Assembly: GCA_905221605.1 (NCBI GenBank)
Contig: CAJNDS010001435.1
Span: 155,001-175,000 of the forward strand
Direction of reading: 5' to 3'
Source of the DNA: Symbiodinium natans
Taxonomy: Eukaryota; Sar; Dinophyceae; Suessiales; Symbiodiniaceae
DNA: 20,000 nt
In this document: positions 1-8,045 of the stretch, in pieces
Layout: each line of letters opens with the position of its first letter
Position numbering within the stretch: position 1 is the stretch's first letter
The notes under the pieces: model-generated
What the model saw: only the letters and a program-made list of their open reading frames with translations
The model's database searches: none
What the model was told of the DNA's origin: nothing
Translations under genes and position numbers: made by a program

Positions 1-8
1 CTTTCGGC

Positions 9-29
9 TTTAGGGTTTAGGGTTTAGGG
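9..29 (+). repeat. Telomeric-type tract, TTTAGGG x3
   Basis: Three perfect TTTAGGG units end five bases before the ATG at 34 that opens the first gene model. They could be the tail of an upstream intron (TTTAG then GGG) or part of a leader. Confidence 0.9.
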
Positions 30-33
30 GACT

Positions 34-2643
34 ATGCAGACGACGACTTCTAGGCGGACGACTGCAGTGCAAGTGTCTGGTACCCATTGCAAGGGCCAAA
101 GGTGCAGGACCAGACGTCCGCATCGCATGCCTCCTGATCCCACGAGAACCAGCCCAGCGAGCCTTGGCTTGCCTAAGGTTTAGGGTTTAGGGTTTAGGGT
201 CAGGGTTTAGGGTTTAGGGTTTAGGGTTTAGGGTTTGGGGTTTAGGGTTTAGGGTTTGGAGTTTAGGGTTTAGGGTTTAGGGTTTGGAGTTTAGGGTTTA
301 GGGTTCACTGTTTTTTGTTGGCCCCCTAGGGTTTGGGGTTCCCCCCCCTCCCCCGCCCAATCCCTCCTGAGCCTTCAGCTCCAAAACTCCGTCCTCCACC
401 CCAAACAGCGTTTTTAGGTTTTTAGGCTTTTAGGGGTTCTAGGGCTTTAGGGTTTTCGGGGTTTTAAGGTTTTTTTAGGGTTTTTTAGGGTTTTTTTAGG
501 GCTTTTTAGGGTTTTTTAGGGTTTTTAGGGGCTTAGAGCATCAAAATTGCAAGCTTTCGGAGTCAAGAGGCCGAAGCAGAAGACCCCGCTCTCTTGCGTC
601 CTCATGAGCTTCACCTCCTGCAGCTCCTGTTTTTCAGGAAGCCTACGCGCCTCTGGGTCTGAAGCTCTGCAAATGGCGTAGGGTTTAGGGTTTAGGGTTT
701 AGGGTTTAGGGTTTAGGGTTTAGGGTTTAGGGTTTAGGGTTTAGGGTTTAGGGCTGAGGGTGCAAGGCACCCTGAAGCTGAAGCAGGGCTCGGCATCCTC
801 GACTCTTGGGGAAGAGCAGTTGATGAATGTTGCACCCTCTTTCCGTGGACTCCCACCCCCTCATCCGCCTCATCCCTCCCCCTCTCATTCCACCCCCCTC
901 CCCCCCATGAACAGTCGAAGCGATTTTTTGTGCCTCTTGGATGAGCTTTTGTGATTGGAAAATCAGAGAGAGGCCCGGCGATTGATGTTGAAGCCGCGCC
1001 ACACGTAATAATCTTAGGGTTTAGGGTTTAGGGTTTAGGGTTTAGGGTTTAGGGTGACTTGACTTCTTGGGGGGGCACCCGCTTCGAACGGTGATCGACC
1101 TACATCCTCGGCTCAGGGGGGGATACGCGCTTCTTCCGTCCTTTCAGGTGTATATGGAGGGACCCCCCGAAGGGAGCCTTAACCTATATGTACCCTATAC
1201 AGTCCTGATATATCTCTAAGTAGCCCCTAAATAACCCTTAAAGAACCCCTAAGGTCCCTTATATCAGGGTCCCTCCTTTCAATCCCTTGAGTCCTCTGGG
1301 TGGAGCTGGGCACAATCCCTCCTGCTTGCCCAGGCTGGGCATTCGTATGCATAGACCGGGATGTCGCAGAGAAGCTGCCTGAGAAGACTTCGTTCGAAGC
1401 ACAGTTGAAAAGCGCAATCTTGTCTTGCTTTTCTGTAAGGAACACGGAACAAGATTCTTTTTCTGTACATACTCATACCACAAGGAACCCCCTAAACAAG
1501 AATTGGGGCCTAGGATTTGGGGCTCTTTTTGAACCCGTGCTGAGGCAGATTTGGGGCTTAAGATGCGAAACTCTAAACCCTAAAAGGCCCCAATAAAGTT
1601 GCACTGAAAGCTCATCCTTGGGCTGGGGAAAGCAGCGGATTGGGTGGATCGCCGCGGCGTGGATGCATGTTCCAGGGACTTGGCCTTGGCAAAGGGCCCT
1701 AAACCCTAAACCCTAAAACCCCAAAACCCTAAACCCAAAACCCTAAACCCTAAACCCTGTACCCTAAACCCTGTACCCTAAACCCTAAACCCTTTTTGCA
1801 TCCGGACTCCCAACCCTAAACCCTAAACCCACAGGACTCATGGCTCAGGCCTGTCATGAGAGTTGAGAAGCTTAGGATTAGGGGCTTAGGGTTTGGGGTT
1901 TGGGGTTTCGGGCTTATTGGGCTTCGGGTTCAGAACAGAGCGTGCGGTAGGTGATAGAGCGGAGGATATAGGATTTCGAGAGGCTTCCATTGCCTGCTTG
2001 GAGGTTCGGTGTCAGGCTATGCGTATGGTCACCGTGCTTCTGCTCACCTTAGAAGTATCTATGAGCCAAGTACTTCAAGAAGCTCACGTCTCCTCATGTT
2101 TTGGTAGGTCCTCGAACGTCTATGGCTTGTGCTGCGCAATCGCATGCAAAGCATTGGGCATCTCTTTGATTTGTGTTTTGTGGTTGCCGCATTGCATTTC
2201 TGTAGGATTTGGGGTCTTTGTTCTGATTTGAAATTTGGGGTCTTTGTTCTGATTTGAAAGCCAGTCCGGTCGGAATAATTACTAATCCTCTTCCCTTATG
2301 GTCCCTTTATCATTGTACTACAAGAACCCCCCCCCCCCCCCCCAAACCCCCAAACCCCCAAACCCTGTTCTACTTATTCAGGCTCCTATATTACTTCGTC
2401 TTGGGGTGTTTAAGACCAACCCTGACATGGGCGACATAGCGAAGTAAGGAGTGACATCCTGAAGCGGGGCCGTCCGGGATCCAAGAATGCCGTACAGTAA
2501 ACCCTAAACTCTAAACCCTAAACCCCAAAACCCTAAACCCTAAACTCTAAACCCTAAACCCTAAACTAACTCTAAACCCTAAACCCTACAACCCCACAAC
2601 CCTAAACTCCAGAAAGTTTGGAACATGGCTTAAGGATGACTAG
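34..2643 (+). CDS. Hypothetical 9-exon gene model with telomere-repeat introns
   Basis: I do not recognise the product. The proposed exons are 34-177, 379-409, 539-677, 759-844, 967-1004, 1835-1890, 1934-2069, 2382-2443 and 2613-2643. They total 723 nt and read from ATG to TAG as 240 codons without an internal stop. Every junction is GT...AG. Introns 178-378, 410-538 and 678-758 begin at or within TTTAGGG-type repeat. Intron 1005-1834 has TTTAGGG near its donor and CCCTAAA up to its acceptor. Intron 2444-2612 starts GTAAGG and ends with CCCTAAA repeat then CTCCAG. The protein starts basic and Ser/Thr-rich, has a Ser/Cys-rich third exon and a short hydrophobic run (VTVLLLTLEV) in exon 7, and ends KKFGTWLKDD. 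Exon 7 has a better-looking donor at 2104 (GTAGGT), but using it breaks the phase with exon 8 unless a small exon is missing. The opposite strand is also open over 525-666 (46 codons then TAA). Boundaries were chosen by eye, so overfitting is a real risk. Confidence 0.35.
178..305 (+). repeat. TTTAGGG tract with TTTGGGG/TTTGGAG variants
   Basis: About 18 units in G-rich orientation, mixed with TTTGGGG, TTTGGAG and TCAGGG variants. It begins exactly at a GT after the open stretch 34-177, so it is the proposed 5' part of intron 178-378. Confidence 0.95.
411..535 (+). repeat. Degenerate long-T telomeric-like tract (T4-8 AGGG)
   Basis: The T run is expanded to between four and eight bases per unit, for example TTTTTTAGGG. 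It looks like slippage-altered TTTAGGG. It fills nearly all of proposed intron 410-538. Confidence 0.85.
681..753 (+). repeat. Near-perfect TTTAGGG tract
   Basis: About ten uninterrupted units. With flanking GTAGGG and GGGCTGAG it makes up the whole of the proposed 81-nt intron 678-758. Confidence 0.97.
1014..1054 (+). repeat. TTTAGGG tract
   Basis: Just under six units, nine bases downstream of a possible donor (CAC then GTAATA at 1005). Confidence 0.95.
1156..1276. repeat. Possible foldback element, GGAGGGACCC ends
   Basis: Perfect 10-bp inverted repeats at 1156-1165 and 1267-1276 enclose about 100 bp of AT-rich DNA. A second inner pair, CCTGATATA near 1204 and TATATCAGG near 1260, adds to the fold. 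No target-site duplication is evident. It sits inside proposed intron 1005-1834. Confidence 0.4.
1697..1830 (-). repeat. CCCTAAA tract interrupted by a GCATCCGGACTCC insert
   Basis: Degenerate CCCTAAA units with CCCTGTA variants run to 1793, then a 19-bp unique insert (1793-1811), then two to three more units ending in CCCACAG at 1834, a possible splice acceptor. The same insert recurs in another tract at 9818-9838. Confidence 0.92.
1871..1918 (+). repeat. Degenerate TTTAGGG/TTTGGGG stretch
   Basis: Four or five diverged units in G-rich orientation. The proposed very short intron 1891-1933 starts inside it. Confidence 0.6.
2207..2258 (+). repeat. Perfect 26-bp tandem duplication
   Basis: The 26-bp unit beginning ATTTGGGGTCTTTG occurs twice back to back without a mismatch (2207-2232 and 2233-2258), so the duplication is recent. 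A similar TAGGATTTGGGG start occurs near 1511. Confidence 0.95.
2327..2366 (-). repeat. C17 homopolymer passing into CCCCAAA units
   Basis: A 17-base C run is followed by CCCCCAAA-type units, a degenerate C-rich telomeric stretch. It ends 15 bases before the proposed acceptor TTATTCAG at 2381. Confidence 0.8.
2499..2609 (-). repeat. Degenerate CCCTAAA tract
   Basis: About fifteen units with CTCTAAA, CCCCAAAA and CCACAA variants. It ends three bases before a CTCCAG acceptor-like site at 2612. Confidence 0.92.
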
Positions 2644-2780
2644 AGATGGGATTCCCTTTAGTATACCTTTTGGGGTAGGGGGATAGGAATGTTCCAACCT
2701 TTTTGGAGTTTACTGTACCCCTTTTCCCTTGCTACAGGAAGACCCACAAAATAGGAACCTTGCAGGAATACATACAGTGG

Positions 2781-2806
2781 AACCCTAAACCCTAAACCCC
2801 AAACCA
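2781..2806 (-). repeat. Short CCCTAAA tract
   Basis: Three to four units. The surrounding DNA (2644-2928) shows no convincing open frame. Confidence 0.85.
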
Positions 2807-2928
2807 TATAAGGGGCTGCTTCGGGGGCGACTCAGCCCTCAGAACTCTTTTGAGTCTTTGATATGGAAGTCAAGAAAACACTCTAAACTAGAAGCGGTTA
2901 TTGTCATCCATCTACTCCTGAAAGAGCC

Positions 2929-3002
2929 CCCTAAACCCTAAACCCTAAACCCTAAACCCTAAACCCTAAACCCTAAACCCTAAACCCTAAACCCTAAACC
3001 CT
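2929..3002 (-). repeat. Near-perfect CCCTAAA tract
   Basis: About ten units. They are followed by a pyrimidine-rich run (about 3025-3045) ending CTCCCAG, a strong-looking splice acceptor on the + strand. Confidence 0.97.
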
Positions 3003-3213
3003 CACAAAAAAATATGGCAACAACCCCCTCCTCCCCCTCCCAGCACAGATGAACAACTTCCACCCAGTCGAGTGCCCGGCCGCACTGTGAACTTGGCATC
3101 CTCACGACTCTCACCTGGGCAAGACACGTAGTGCTGAGGCTCGGCACAGCAACAGTCTGAACAAAGAATAGGTCGCTGGTTGCTGGAAAGCACCTACAGT
3201 ACATAAGCCTCAG

Positions 3214-4888
3214 ATGGGCCCTCTTCATAGTGATGGCTGGAAGCCGAATCCCGAATCGAAGAGAAAGTGCAAAGGCCTCGAGCCACAAAATCCTCGATGC
3301 GGCACGGGGATGGGGCCGGGTGGGGGAGCTGTTCAAGACTCCCAACCAAGCTGTTCGAAGGATGGTGATGCTCAGAAAGCGAAGTTCTTGAGTGATGGTA
3401 GAGTGTGGATGCAAAACACCTGTGTCAACCAGTTGGGCACTTCCCAAAATAGGGGTACCCTTTTTATATCCCGAATAGAAAAGAAACCCCTTGAAGGGGC
3501 CCTAAACCCTAAACCCTAAACCCTAAACCCCTATTGTCGGAAACCCGCAGATCGTGCTGCCGGCGTACCGCCGGGCCGACCATCGAAGCATTGCCCGATC
3601 ACTTGGTTCCTGAGCCAGCGTAAGAGCAGAAGTATGCATTTATATATATATATATACACACATAATTATTTATATTATTATACATATTATAATATATATA
3701 TATATAGCAAGTCGCAAGACCATTCTCAGAATCGTGAAACTGATGAATTGGCGCAGGCAGAGCACGGCTGATGCTTGAGGTTGCAGCAATTAGTCGCTCC
3801 GTGCTCCGTGAGGCTGTCTCTTTCGGTTTAAGGTTTAGGGTTTCTGCAAGGTTTAGGGTTTAGGGTTTAGGGTTTAGGGTTTAGGGTTTAGGGTTTTGGG
3901 TTTAGGGTCAAGCACTGCGAATGCTTGGTCTGGGTGCTCGTGGATGCTGCGCTCGGCCAAGAAGAAATAACCCTCGTAGCCTGACTCTGACAGCACGGAG
4001 AATGCACAGGCCCTTGCATGTTCTTGGCATGCCATGATCAGCCACAAAGCCTTGCGCGGATGAAGGAGTGTTCTACATTGGGGTCTCAGCTTAGGGGAGA
4101 CTGGAGGGGCCCTAGCACCCTGGCTTAGAACAACCCCCACAAGAAGACCTGCAGCGGCGGCCAGGAAGACGGCCAGGAAGAAAAGGTACACCAGACCCAC
4201 CAGCCAACGTGCACTGGTGTTGGCTGGCATTGCACGCGTGTGTGAACATGCAGATGGTGCTATCTACGTCCTTTTGTTGGCTGCGTGGGGCCACGCCTTT
4301 GAACTCCAAAAGCACTCTGTCGAGATTTGGGGGATTACGAAAATAAGGAGCTAATATGAACCCCAAAACAGTAGGATCTCCATATAAAAGGACCCCCAAA
4401 AGCGTAACCCCCTAATATCGTAAACCCCGATTTGTGAAATAAAGACGGAGGGCTCGAACAGCTGATTTGCGCTCTCGCAGAACTTATCTCTCAGGTGTTG
4501 TTTCGGGGTCTGTTGTCCGTCCGTGTGGGTACGTAGCTTGAGCCCTCTTCACCTCTTGAAACACAAAGAAGCATCTGCCGACATCTACTAGCCCGCACCC
4601 TCAGACAACCCAGAAAAAATCACTAGCTTGCCGATGAAGATCAGAGTCTACGAAGAAGTAGATCTCGGCGCCCTTTCTTTCTACTGCTTGCTTAAGATCC
4701 CCTCCCGCCCCCCTTCAACAAATTTCAAGAATAATCTCTATATTGCCCCTTATAAGGAACAATGTGTAAGAATGTGTGTCCCCTAAACCCTAACCCTAAA
4801 CCCTAAACCCTAAACCCTAAGCCCCTTGGGTGGTTCTTCAGCACATGGTAGTTCTCAGGCCTTGATTCGTCGGCTTCCATCGCCTTGA
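3214..4888 (+). CDS. Hypothetical 4-exon gene model
   Basis: No family recognised. The proposed exons are 3214-3397, 3551-3619, 3787-3825 and 4842-4888 (339 nt, ATG to TGA, 112 codons, joined frame open). Intron 3398-3550 has donor GTAGAG and acceptor CCCGCAG after a CCCTAAA tract. Intron 3620-3786 starts GTAAGAG, carries an AT microsatellite and ends TTGCAG. Intron 3826-4841 starts directly in GTTTAAGG(TTTAGGG)n and ends with CCCTAAA repeat then TTCTTCAG. Exon 1 is Lys/Gly/Pro-rich and hydrophilic. The 155-codon open frame on the other strand (2980-3447) runs opposite exon 1, so the strand call is uncertain. Internal exons of 69 and 39 nt are short. Weaker than the models at 5260 and 7114. 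Confidence 0.25.
3441..3460. repeat. Solo copy of a foldback-element terminus
   Basis: This 20-bp stretch (TTCCCAAAATAGG followed by GGTACCC) matches, with one or two changes, both ends of the foldback element at 19084-19172. It is probably a relic of the same family. Confidence 0.5.
3499..3531 (-). repeat. CCCTAAA tract
   Basis: Four to five units in the 3' part of proposed intron 3398-3550. Confidence 0.95.
3640..3706. repeat. AT microsatellite
   Basis: Two TA-dinucleotide runs are joined by an AT-rich linker. It lies in proposed intron 3620-3786. Confidence 0.95.
3827..3909 (+). repeat. TTTAGGG tract
   Basis: About eleven units, starting TTTAAGG. The preceding G at 3826 makes a GT donor-like start directly after open sequence. 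Confidence 0.95.
3874..4230 (-). CDS. Open frame with one transmembrane segment, doubtful
   Basis: 118 codons from the first Met after a stop. Residues about 9-35 are strongly hydrophobic (core VYLFFLAVFLAAAAGLLVG), followed by a hydrophilic region, which would suit a signal anchor. The last residues (KTLNPKP) are simply the translated CCCTAAA repeat, so the C-terminus is not informative. It lies inside proposed intron 3826-4841 of a + strand model, so at most one of the two is right. No family recognised. Confidence 0.15.
   Translation of the reverse strand: MPANTSARWLVGLVYLFFLAVFLAAAAGLLVGVVLSQGARAPPVSPKLRPQCRTLLHPRKALWLIMACQEHARACAFSVLSESGYEGYFFLAERSIHEHPDQAFAVLDPKPKTLNPKP
4329..4412. repeat. 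Weak inverted repeat around an AT-rich core
   Basis: GGGGGATTACG at 4329-4339 faces CGTAACCCCC at 4403-4412, one base short of perfect, with an AT-rich middle. It resembles the other small foldback elements but is too short to be sure. Confidence 0.25.
4780..4822 (-). repeat. CCCTAAA tract
   Basis: About six units. It is followed by CTTGGGTGGTTCTTCAG, whose last 14 bases recur at 8682. Confidence 0.95.
4828..4851. repeat. Dispersed 24-bp repeat, copy 1
   Basis: Starts GGGTGGTTCTTCAGCA and ends GTAG. It matches 8682-8705 at about 22 of 24 positions. On the + strand it looks like an intron 3' end plus exon start. On the minus strand it reads YHVLKNHP here and YYLLKNHP at 8682. Confidence 0.7.
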
Positions 4889-4953
4889 TTCGCTCCTGGA
4901 CGGGGTCCACCGGAACCTGTCCGTGTACGAGCAAAAAGGACCCTAGGATTCCA

Positions 4954-5007
4954 AGGGTTTAGGGTTTAGGGTTTAGGGTTTAGGGTTTAGGGTTTAGGGT
5001 TTAGGGG
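4954..5007 (+). repeat. TTTAGGG tract
   Basis: Seven to eight units. Together with 4780-4822 it brackets 130 bp of unique DNA with outward-pointing G-rich ends, the same polarity as a linear fragment capped at both ends. Confidence 0.95.
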
Positions 5008-5166
5008 TGCGAGGATCCCCTAGTAAGGACTGTTCGTAGAAGGGTCCCAAGGCTCTGTTCTAAACTGGAGTCCGGCTTAGAGGTACCTGCACAGTAAGGG
5101 CTCCTTACGATGCTCAGCAAGGGACCCAGAGCTGAGGTGGAAGCTGGGGAAAGCTGAGTTGAACAG

Positions 5167-5254
5167 CCCTAAACCCTAAACCCTAAACCCTAAACCCTAA
5201 ACCCTAAACCCTAAACCCTAAACCCTAAACCCTAAACCCTAAACCCTAAACCCT
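5167..5254 (-). repeat. Near-perfect CCCTAAA tract
   Basis: Over twelve units, ending six bases before the ATG at 5260. Confidence 0.97.
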
Positions 5255-5259
5255 CAATT

Positions 5260-5896
5260 ATGAAAGGGTGGAACTCAAATCGTGTAAGACCATTCCCACT
5301 CCAAAGGCTTAACAGCGACGATAGCTCCGCACTTCATAAAGCACCCTAGACCTCCAAGAGCGCGATAGATAAACCCACCTAAACCCTAAACCCTAAACCC
5401 TGAACCCTAAACCCTAAACCCTAGACAAAGAAGAGGGGGAATAAGGGGCGCGATTCGAATTGGGCGCCTGCTGCGACGGCGCAGGCTTGGTACGAGTGTC
5501 CATCAAGGGGGTTGCGATGTTTGTCAATGCGCACACCGCTTAAGGCAAAAGCGACGTCCCCAGTCTGCGCCGCACGTGCCGCGAAAAGAGGCTATCACTT
5601 TCCTGTACTCAGTGTCAGTACATCGTAGTTCAAGCGCTGTTCCCTAACCCTAGGCCCTAAACCTAAACCCTAAACCCTAAACCCTGTTCAGGGAAAAGCA
5701 GCCTCTAAACTTGCCAACAAAAAAACAAATTGACCTAAGCCCTCAGCTGAACCATCCTGAACCCAACGGGCAGCCCTCAAGAAAACATCTTCCAGCTCGA
5801 TCACCAAGCAAAAGGCCCAAACTGAAACCTTTTGTGCAGCTTGAAGCTGAGGCTGGACTACCAGACCTCTTTACCCTTACCAAAAACATTTTCTGA
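5260..5896 (+). CDS. Hypothetical 3-exon gene model, 142 codons
   Basis: Product unknown. The proposed exons are 5260-5283, 5425-5624 and 5692-5896, from ATG to TGA, 429 nt with an open joined frame. Intron 1 (5284-5424) has a good donor, GTAAGA, and ends in CCCTAAA repeat then CCCTAG. Intron 2 (5625-5691, 67 nt) starts GTAGTT and ends (CCCTAAA)n CCCTGTTCAG. Exon 2 is open for all its 200 nt and exon 3 for all 205 nt. The predicted protein is basic and Lys/Arg/Pro-rich (KKRGNKGRDSNWAP near the N-terminus), with a more acidic stretch (QLEAEAGLPDLF) near the C-terminus. I see no signal peptide or membrane segment. This is one of the two best-supported models because all boundaries and phases fit with little choice. 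It is still unproven. Confidence 0.4.
5373..5424 (-). repeat. CCCTAAA tract ending CCCTAG
   Basis: Six to seven units with one CCCTGAA variant. The terminal CCCTAG supplies an AG directly before a 67-codon open stretch. Confidence 0.95.
5641..5686 (-). repeat. CCCTAAA tract ending CCCTGTTCAG
   Basis: Six units with CCCTAACC and CCTAGGCC variants. The ending closely matches CCCTGTCCAG beside the minus-strand tract at 19462. Confidence 0.93.
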
Positions 5897-6040
5897 ACAT
5901 TTTCAATATTTCCCTGGGTTTTGTATGAACCAAAAACGCAAAACCATTTCTACGGTGGCCATAGTTTCGCTAACCCCGAAACACTTTACATCCAGGGCAA
6001 CCTTAAACCCATTCGCCTACCGACGTCCAGCTCGGCTGGA

Positions 6041-6168
6041 CCCCTAAACCCCATGTAAACAGCCCCTAAACCCTAAACCCTAAACCCTAAACCCTAAACC
6101 CTAAACCCTAAACCCTAAACCCTTTTGAAACCCTAAACCCTAAACCCCAAACCCCAAACCCTAAACCC
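6041..6168 (-). repeat. CCCTAAA tract in two blocks
   Basis: A near-perfect block (about 6063-6122) and a degenerate block (6128-6168) with CCCCAAA units. The stretch 5897-6040 before it holds no feature I can name beyond an overlapping open frame. Confidence 0.95.
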
Positions 6169-6170
6169 AC

Positions 6171-6238
6171 CGGCATCGGGCTCTTGCCTTCGGCTTGGCG
6201 TGTTGTTTGACGACGGACTTCCTCGACGGCTGCGGCCT
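6171..6238 (-). CDS. Possible minus-strand exon between two tracts
   Basis: 68 nt lying between AG (6239-6240) and GT (6169-6170) on the minus strand, open in a frame rich in Glu/Ala/Arg (AAAVEEVRRQ). It is bracketed by C-rich repeat upstream and G-rich repeat downstream in its own reading direction, as in the + strand models. It is short, and other frames are also open. Confidence 0.15.
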
Positions 6239-6252
6239 CTTCGGGTCGAAAA

Positions 6253-6417
6253 GTTTAGGGTTTAGGGGGGTTTAAGGGTTTAAGGGTTTAAGGGGTTAAG
6301 GGTTTAAGGGTTTAAGGGGTTAAGGGTTTGAGGGTTTAAGGGTTTCAGGGTTTAAGGGTTTAAGGGCTTAAGGGTTTAAGGGTTTAAGGGTTTAAGGGTT
6401 TAGGGTTTAGGGTTTAG
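6253..6417 (+). repeat. Array of the 8-base variant TTTAAGGG
   Basis: Roughly twenty units, most of them TTTAAGGG rather than TTTAGGG, with canonical units at both edges. Variant homogenisation suggests local amplification of a mutated unit after insertion. Confidence 0.93.
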
Positions 6418-6429
6418 TCTTGGCGGGTT

Positions 6430-6638
6430 TACTTGGAGGTTCATGGGTATAAATTAGCTGCTGAGTTCTTAAGCCACCAAGAAGTGTACACTTTCAGTTC
6501 TACAGGGGATTATAGTCTCCCAAAAAGTGTAGAGTGTGCTCACTCAGCTGCTAAGATAAGTAGGGTTCTAATAAGTTCCCCAAATTACGGCAATAAGTAT
6601 AATAACCCTACTCAGAGTTAACCATGCACCTCCAAGTA
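6430..6638. mobile_element. 209-bp MITE-like element with 20-bp terminal inverted repeats
   Basis: The left end (6430-6449) and right end (6619-6638) are inverted repeats matching at 18 of 20 positions, with TACTTGGAGG outermost. Inner inverted pairs (TTAGCTGCTGAG near 6454 with its near-complement near 6543, and TACACTTT/AAAGTGTA) would extend the fold. The interior is AT-rich, unlike its flanks. It carries a + strand open frame of 67 codons (6418-6621), so it could instead be a fragment of a gene. I see no clear target-site duplication. It carries no transposase, so any movement would depend on proteins made elsewhere. Confidence 0.45.
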
Positions 6639-6949
6639 GGGTGTAGGGTCGGGTTCCTCACTAGCTGAAGTTCTCCAGGGTAAGCAGGGGAAAGATTCAA
6701 CCTTTGTGGCTTTCGGGATTTCGTACTCTCCCCCCCCCCTCCCCACCCAAAAAAAAGGTTGGTTTAGGGTTTAGGTGTTTTTGGAGAGGGGAATGTGCGC
6801 GTGCAGTTTCAAAGCAGACCGCTCTAGGTCAAAAAAGAAGATGATGCGCGCAACTACTTTAAGCTCCGTTGAAGTGTTTTGCCTTGTGCCTCCGACTAGC
6901 CCCCAATGATGCCAATCAACATCTCTCGCCCTGAAGAAAGCCCTTCCGT

Positions 6950-7043
6950 ACCCTCAACCCCGAACCCATTTGTAATAAGTCCTTAACCCCTAAACCCTGA
7001 ACCCAAAAAACCTTAAATCCTAAACCCCAAGCCCTAACCCTAA
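6950..7043 (-). repeat. Highly degenerate CCCTAAA stretch
   Basis: Diverged units such as CCCTGAA, CCTTAAAT, CCCCAAG and CCCTAAC. It ends CCCTAACTGAG. Two isolated TTTAGGG units lie at 6762-6776. The DNA between is otherwise featureless. Confidence 0.75.
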
Positions 7044-7113
7044 CTGAGGTCCAGGCTGGTCCTTGTCCTCTGGAGGGAAGACAAGGCACCCTAGCAGGCT
7101 GACCTTGCCATAG

Positions 7114-7742
7114 GCTGAGCTTTAGGCTTCACAGTGCCTGGCGGGTTCACTTACAATGTGGGGCCTTTTTGGTTTGGGACCTGCGGGAGTGGGTTTGGGG
7201 TTTAGGGCCCTAAGCCCTAAACCCTAAACCCCTAAACCCCTAAACCCCTAAACCCCTAAACCCCTAAACCCCTAAACCCCTAAACCCCTAAACCCCTAAA
7301 CCCCTAAGCCCCTAAACCCCTAAACAGGGTTTAGGGCTTGCTGGAGGTGCTTTTGGTGTGCTTGACAACACGGCTGTGGCCGCTAGAATCGGTGGGTGGC
7401 CACACCTTGCTCCGGACATGGCTCCAAGAGCTCGGGAGAAGGCCCCGGCCCCCATGTTTTTTTTTGTTTTTCTTCGGATTCTGGTTTAGGGTTTAGGGTT
7501 TAGGGTTTAGGGTTTAGGGTTTAGGGTTTAGGTTTTAGGGTTTAGGGTTTAGGGTTTAGGGTTCAGGGTTTAGGGTTTAGGGTTTAGGGTGTTTTGGGCT
7601 TGATTCTCGCCTTCTTGTTTTTCTGGGGCAGGATGAACATGGCTCCCTTGCTTTGGGCGGCTTCCAGCAAGAGCAACGCCAGACAAACGCACATGACCAA
7701 TGCGCCGTAGCAGCCATGGCTGCACTTCTCGTAAAGCCCTAA
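7114..7742 (+). CDS. Hypothetical gene model, last three exons, telomeric introns
   Basis: Product unknown and 5' end not found. The exons are about 7114-7192, 7328-7483 and 7632-7742 (stop TAA at 7740-7742). The 52-codon middle exon is fully open, rich in Ala/Gly/Pro, and ends with a hydrophobic run (PMFFFVFLRIL). The last exon is Gln/Ala-rich. Intron 7193-7327 is GTTTGGGGTTTAGGG joined directly to CCCTAAG, then CCCCTAAA units and CAG. Intron 7484-7631 begins GTTTAGGG and ends with a pyrimidine-rich run and GGGGCAG. All three junctions around the middle exon are in phase 0, and the donor and last acceptor look strong. This is among the best-supported models here. A competing donor (GTAAAG at 7731) could extend the gene beyond 7742. 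Confidence 0.4.
7193..7338. repeat. Inverted telomeric repeats, with CCCCTAAA variant array
   Basis: TTTGGGGTTTAGGG runs straight into CCCTAAGCCCTAAACC and then about a dozen units of the 8-base form CCCCTAAA, followed again by one TTTAGGG. The junction at 7199-7213 is a palindrome. The transcript could form a long hairpin. Confidence 0.95.
7484..7590 (+). repeat. TTTAGGG tract
   Basis: About fifteen units with one TTCAGGG. It starts exactly at the GT following the open exon 7328-7483. Confidence 0.97.
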
Positions 7743-8045
7743 TGTGGGTTATAAAGCTTTTTGGGTGCAACATCAACAATGGTGGTAAAAGATCAACAAT
7801 GCTCTAAAACAGTTCTTCATGAGGCAACAACCTTTCGTTGTTCTTTGTTCCTTCAAACAATGAATCTAAGCCTCAAGCCCACTTCGCACTTGCAAACCAC
7901 AAAACACCTTCAACGCCATCTGCCCTCTTCAGTGGACTAACAAACAACCTCGAACAAAAACAATGTTGTAAGTGAACCCGTAGGGATCTTTAGGGCTGAG
8001 CAATCACGCAACCTATCGGCATTAGTGCTCTGTATCTTGAACCGT
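7743..8045. other. No gene seen; A/C-rich unique DNA
   Basis: I see no convincing open frame. It holds AACAA-rich stretches and, at 7966-7980, TTGTAAGTGAACCCG, an exact inverted copy of 7142-7156. In + orientation that motif contains the consensus-like donor GTAAGT. Confidence 0.5.

Noticed and set aside
9-753. The left edge might be a true chromosome end
   Set aside because: A left chromosome end would show a long CCCTAAA array on the + strand. Here the tracts are short, TTTAGGG-oriented and separated by unique DNA.
2640-2760. Possible foldback around GGGGTA...TACCCC
   Set aside because: Only six bases pair and the rest does not align.
2980-3447. 155-codon minus-strand frame
   Set aside because: It lies opposite the + strand exon 3214-3397, runs into a telomeric tract, and shows no domain. 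Kept only as a reason for doubt about strand.
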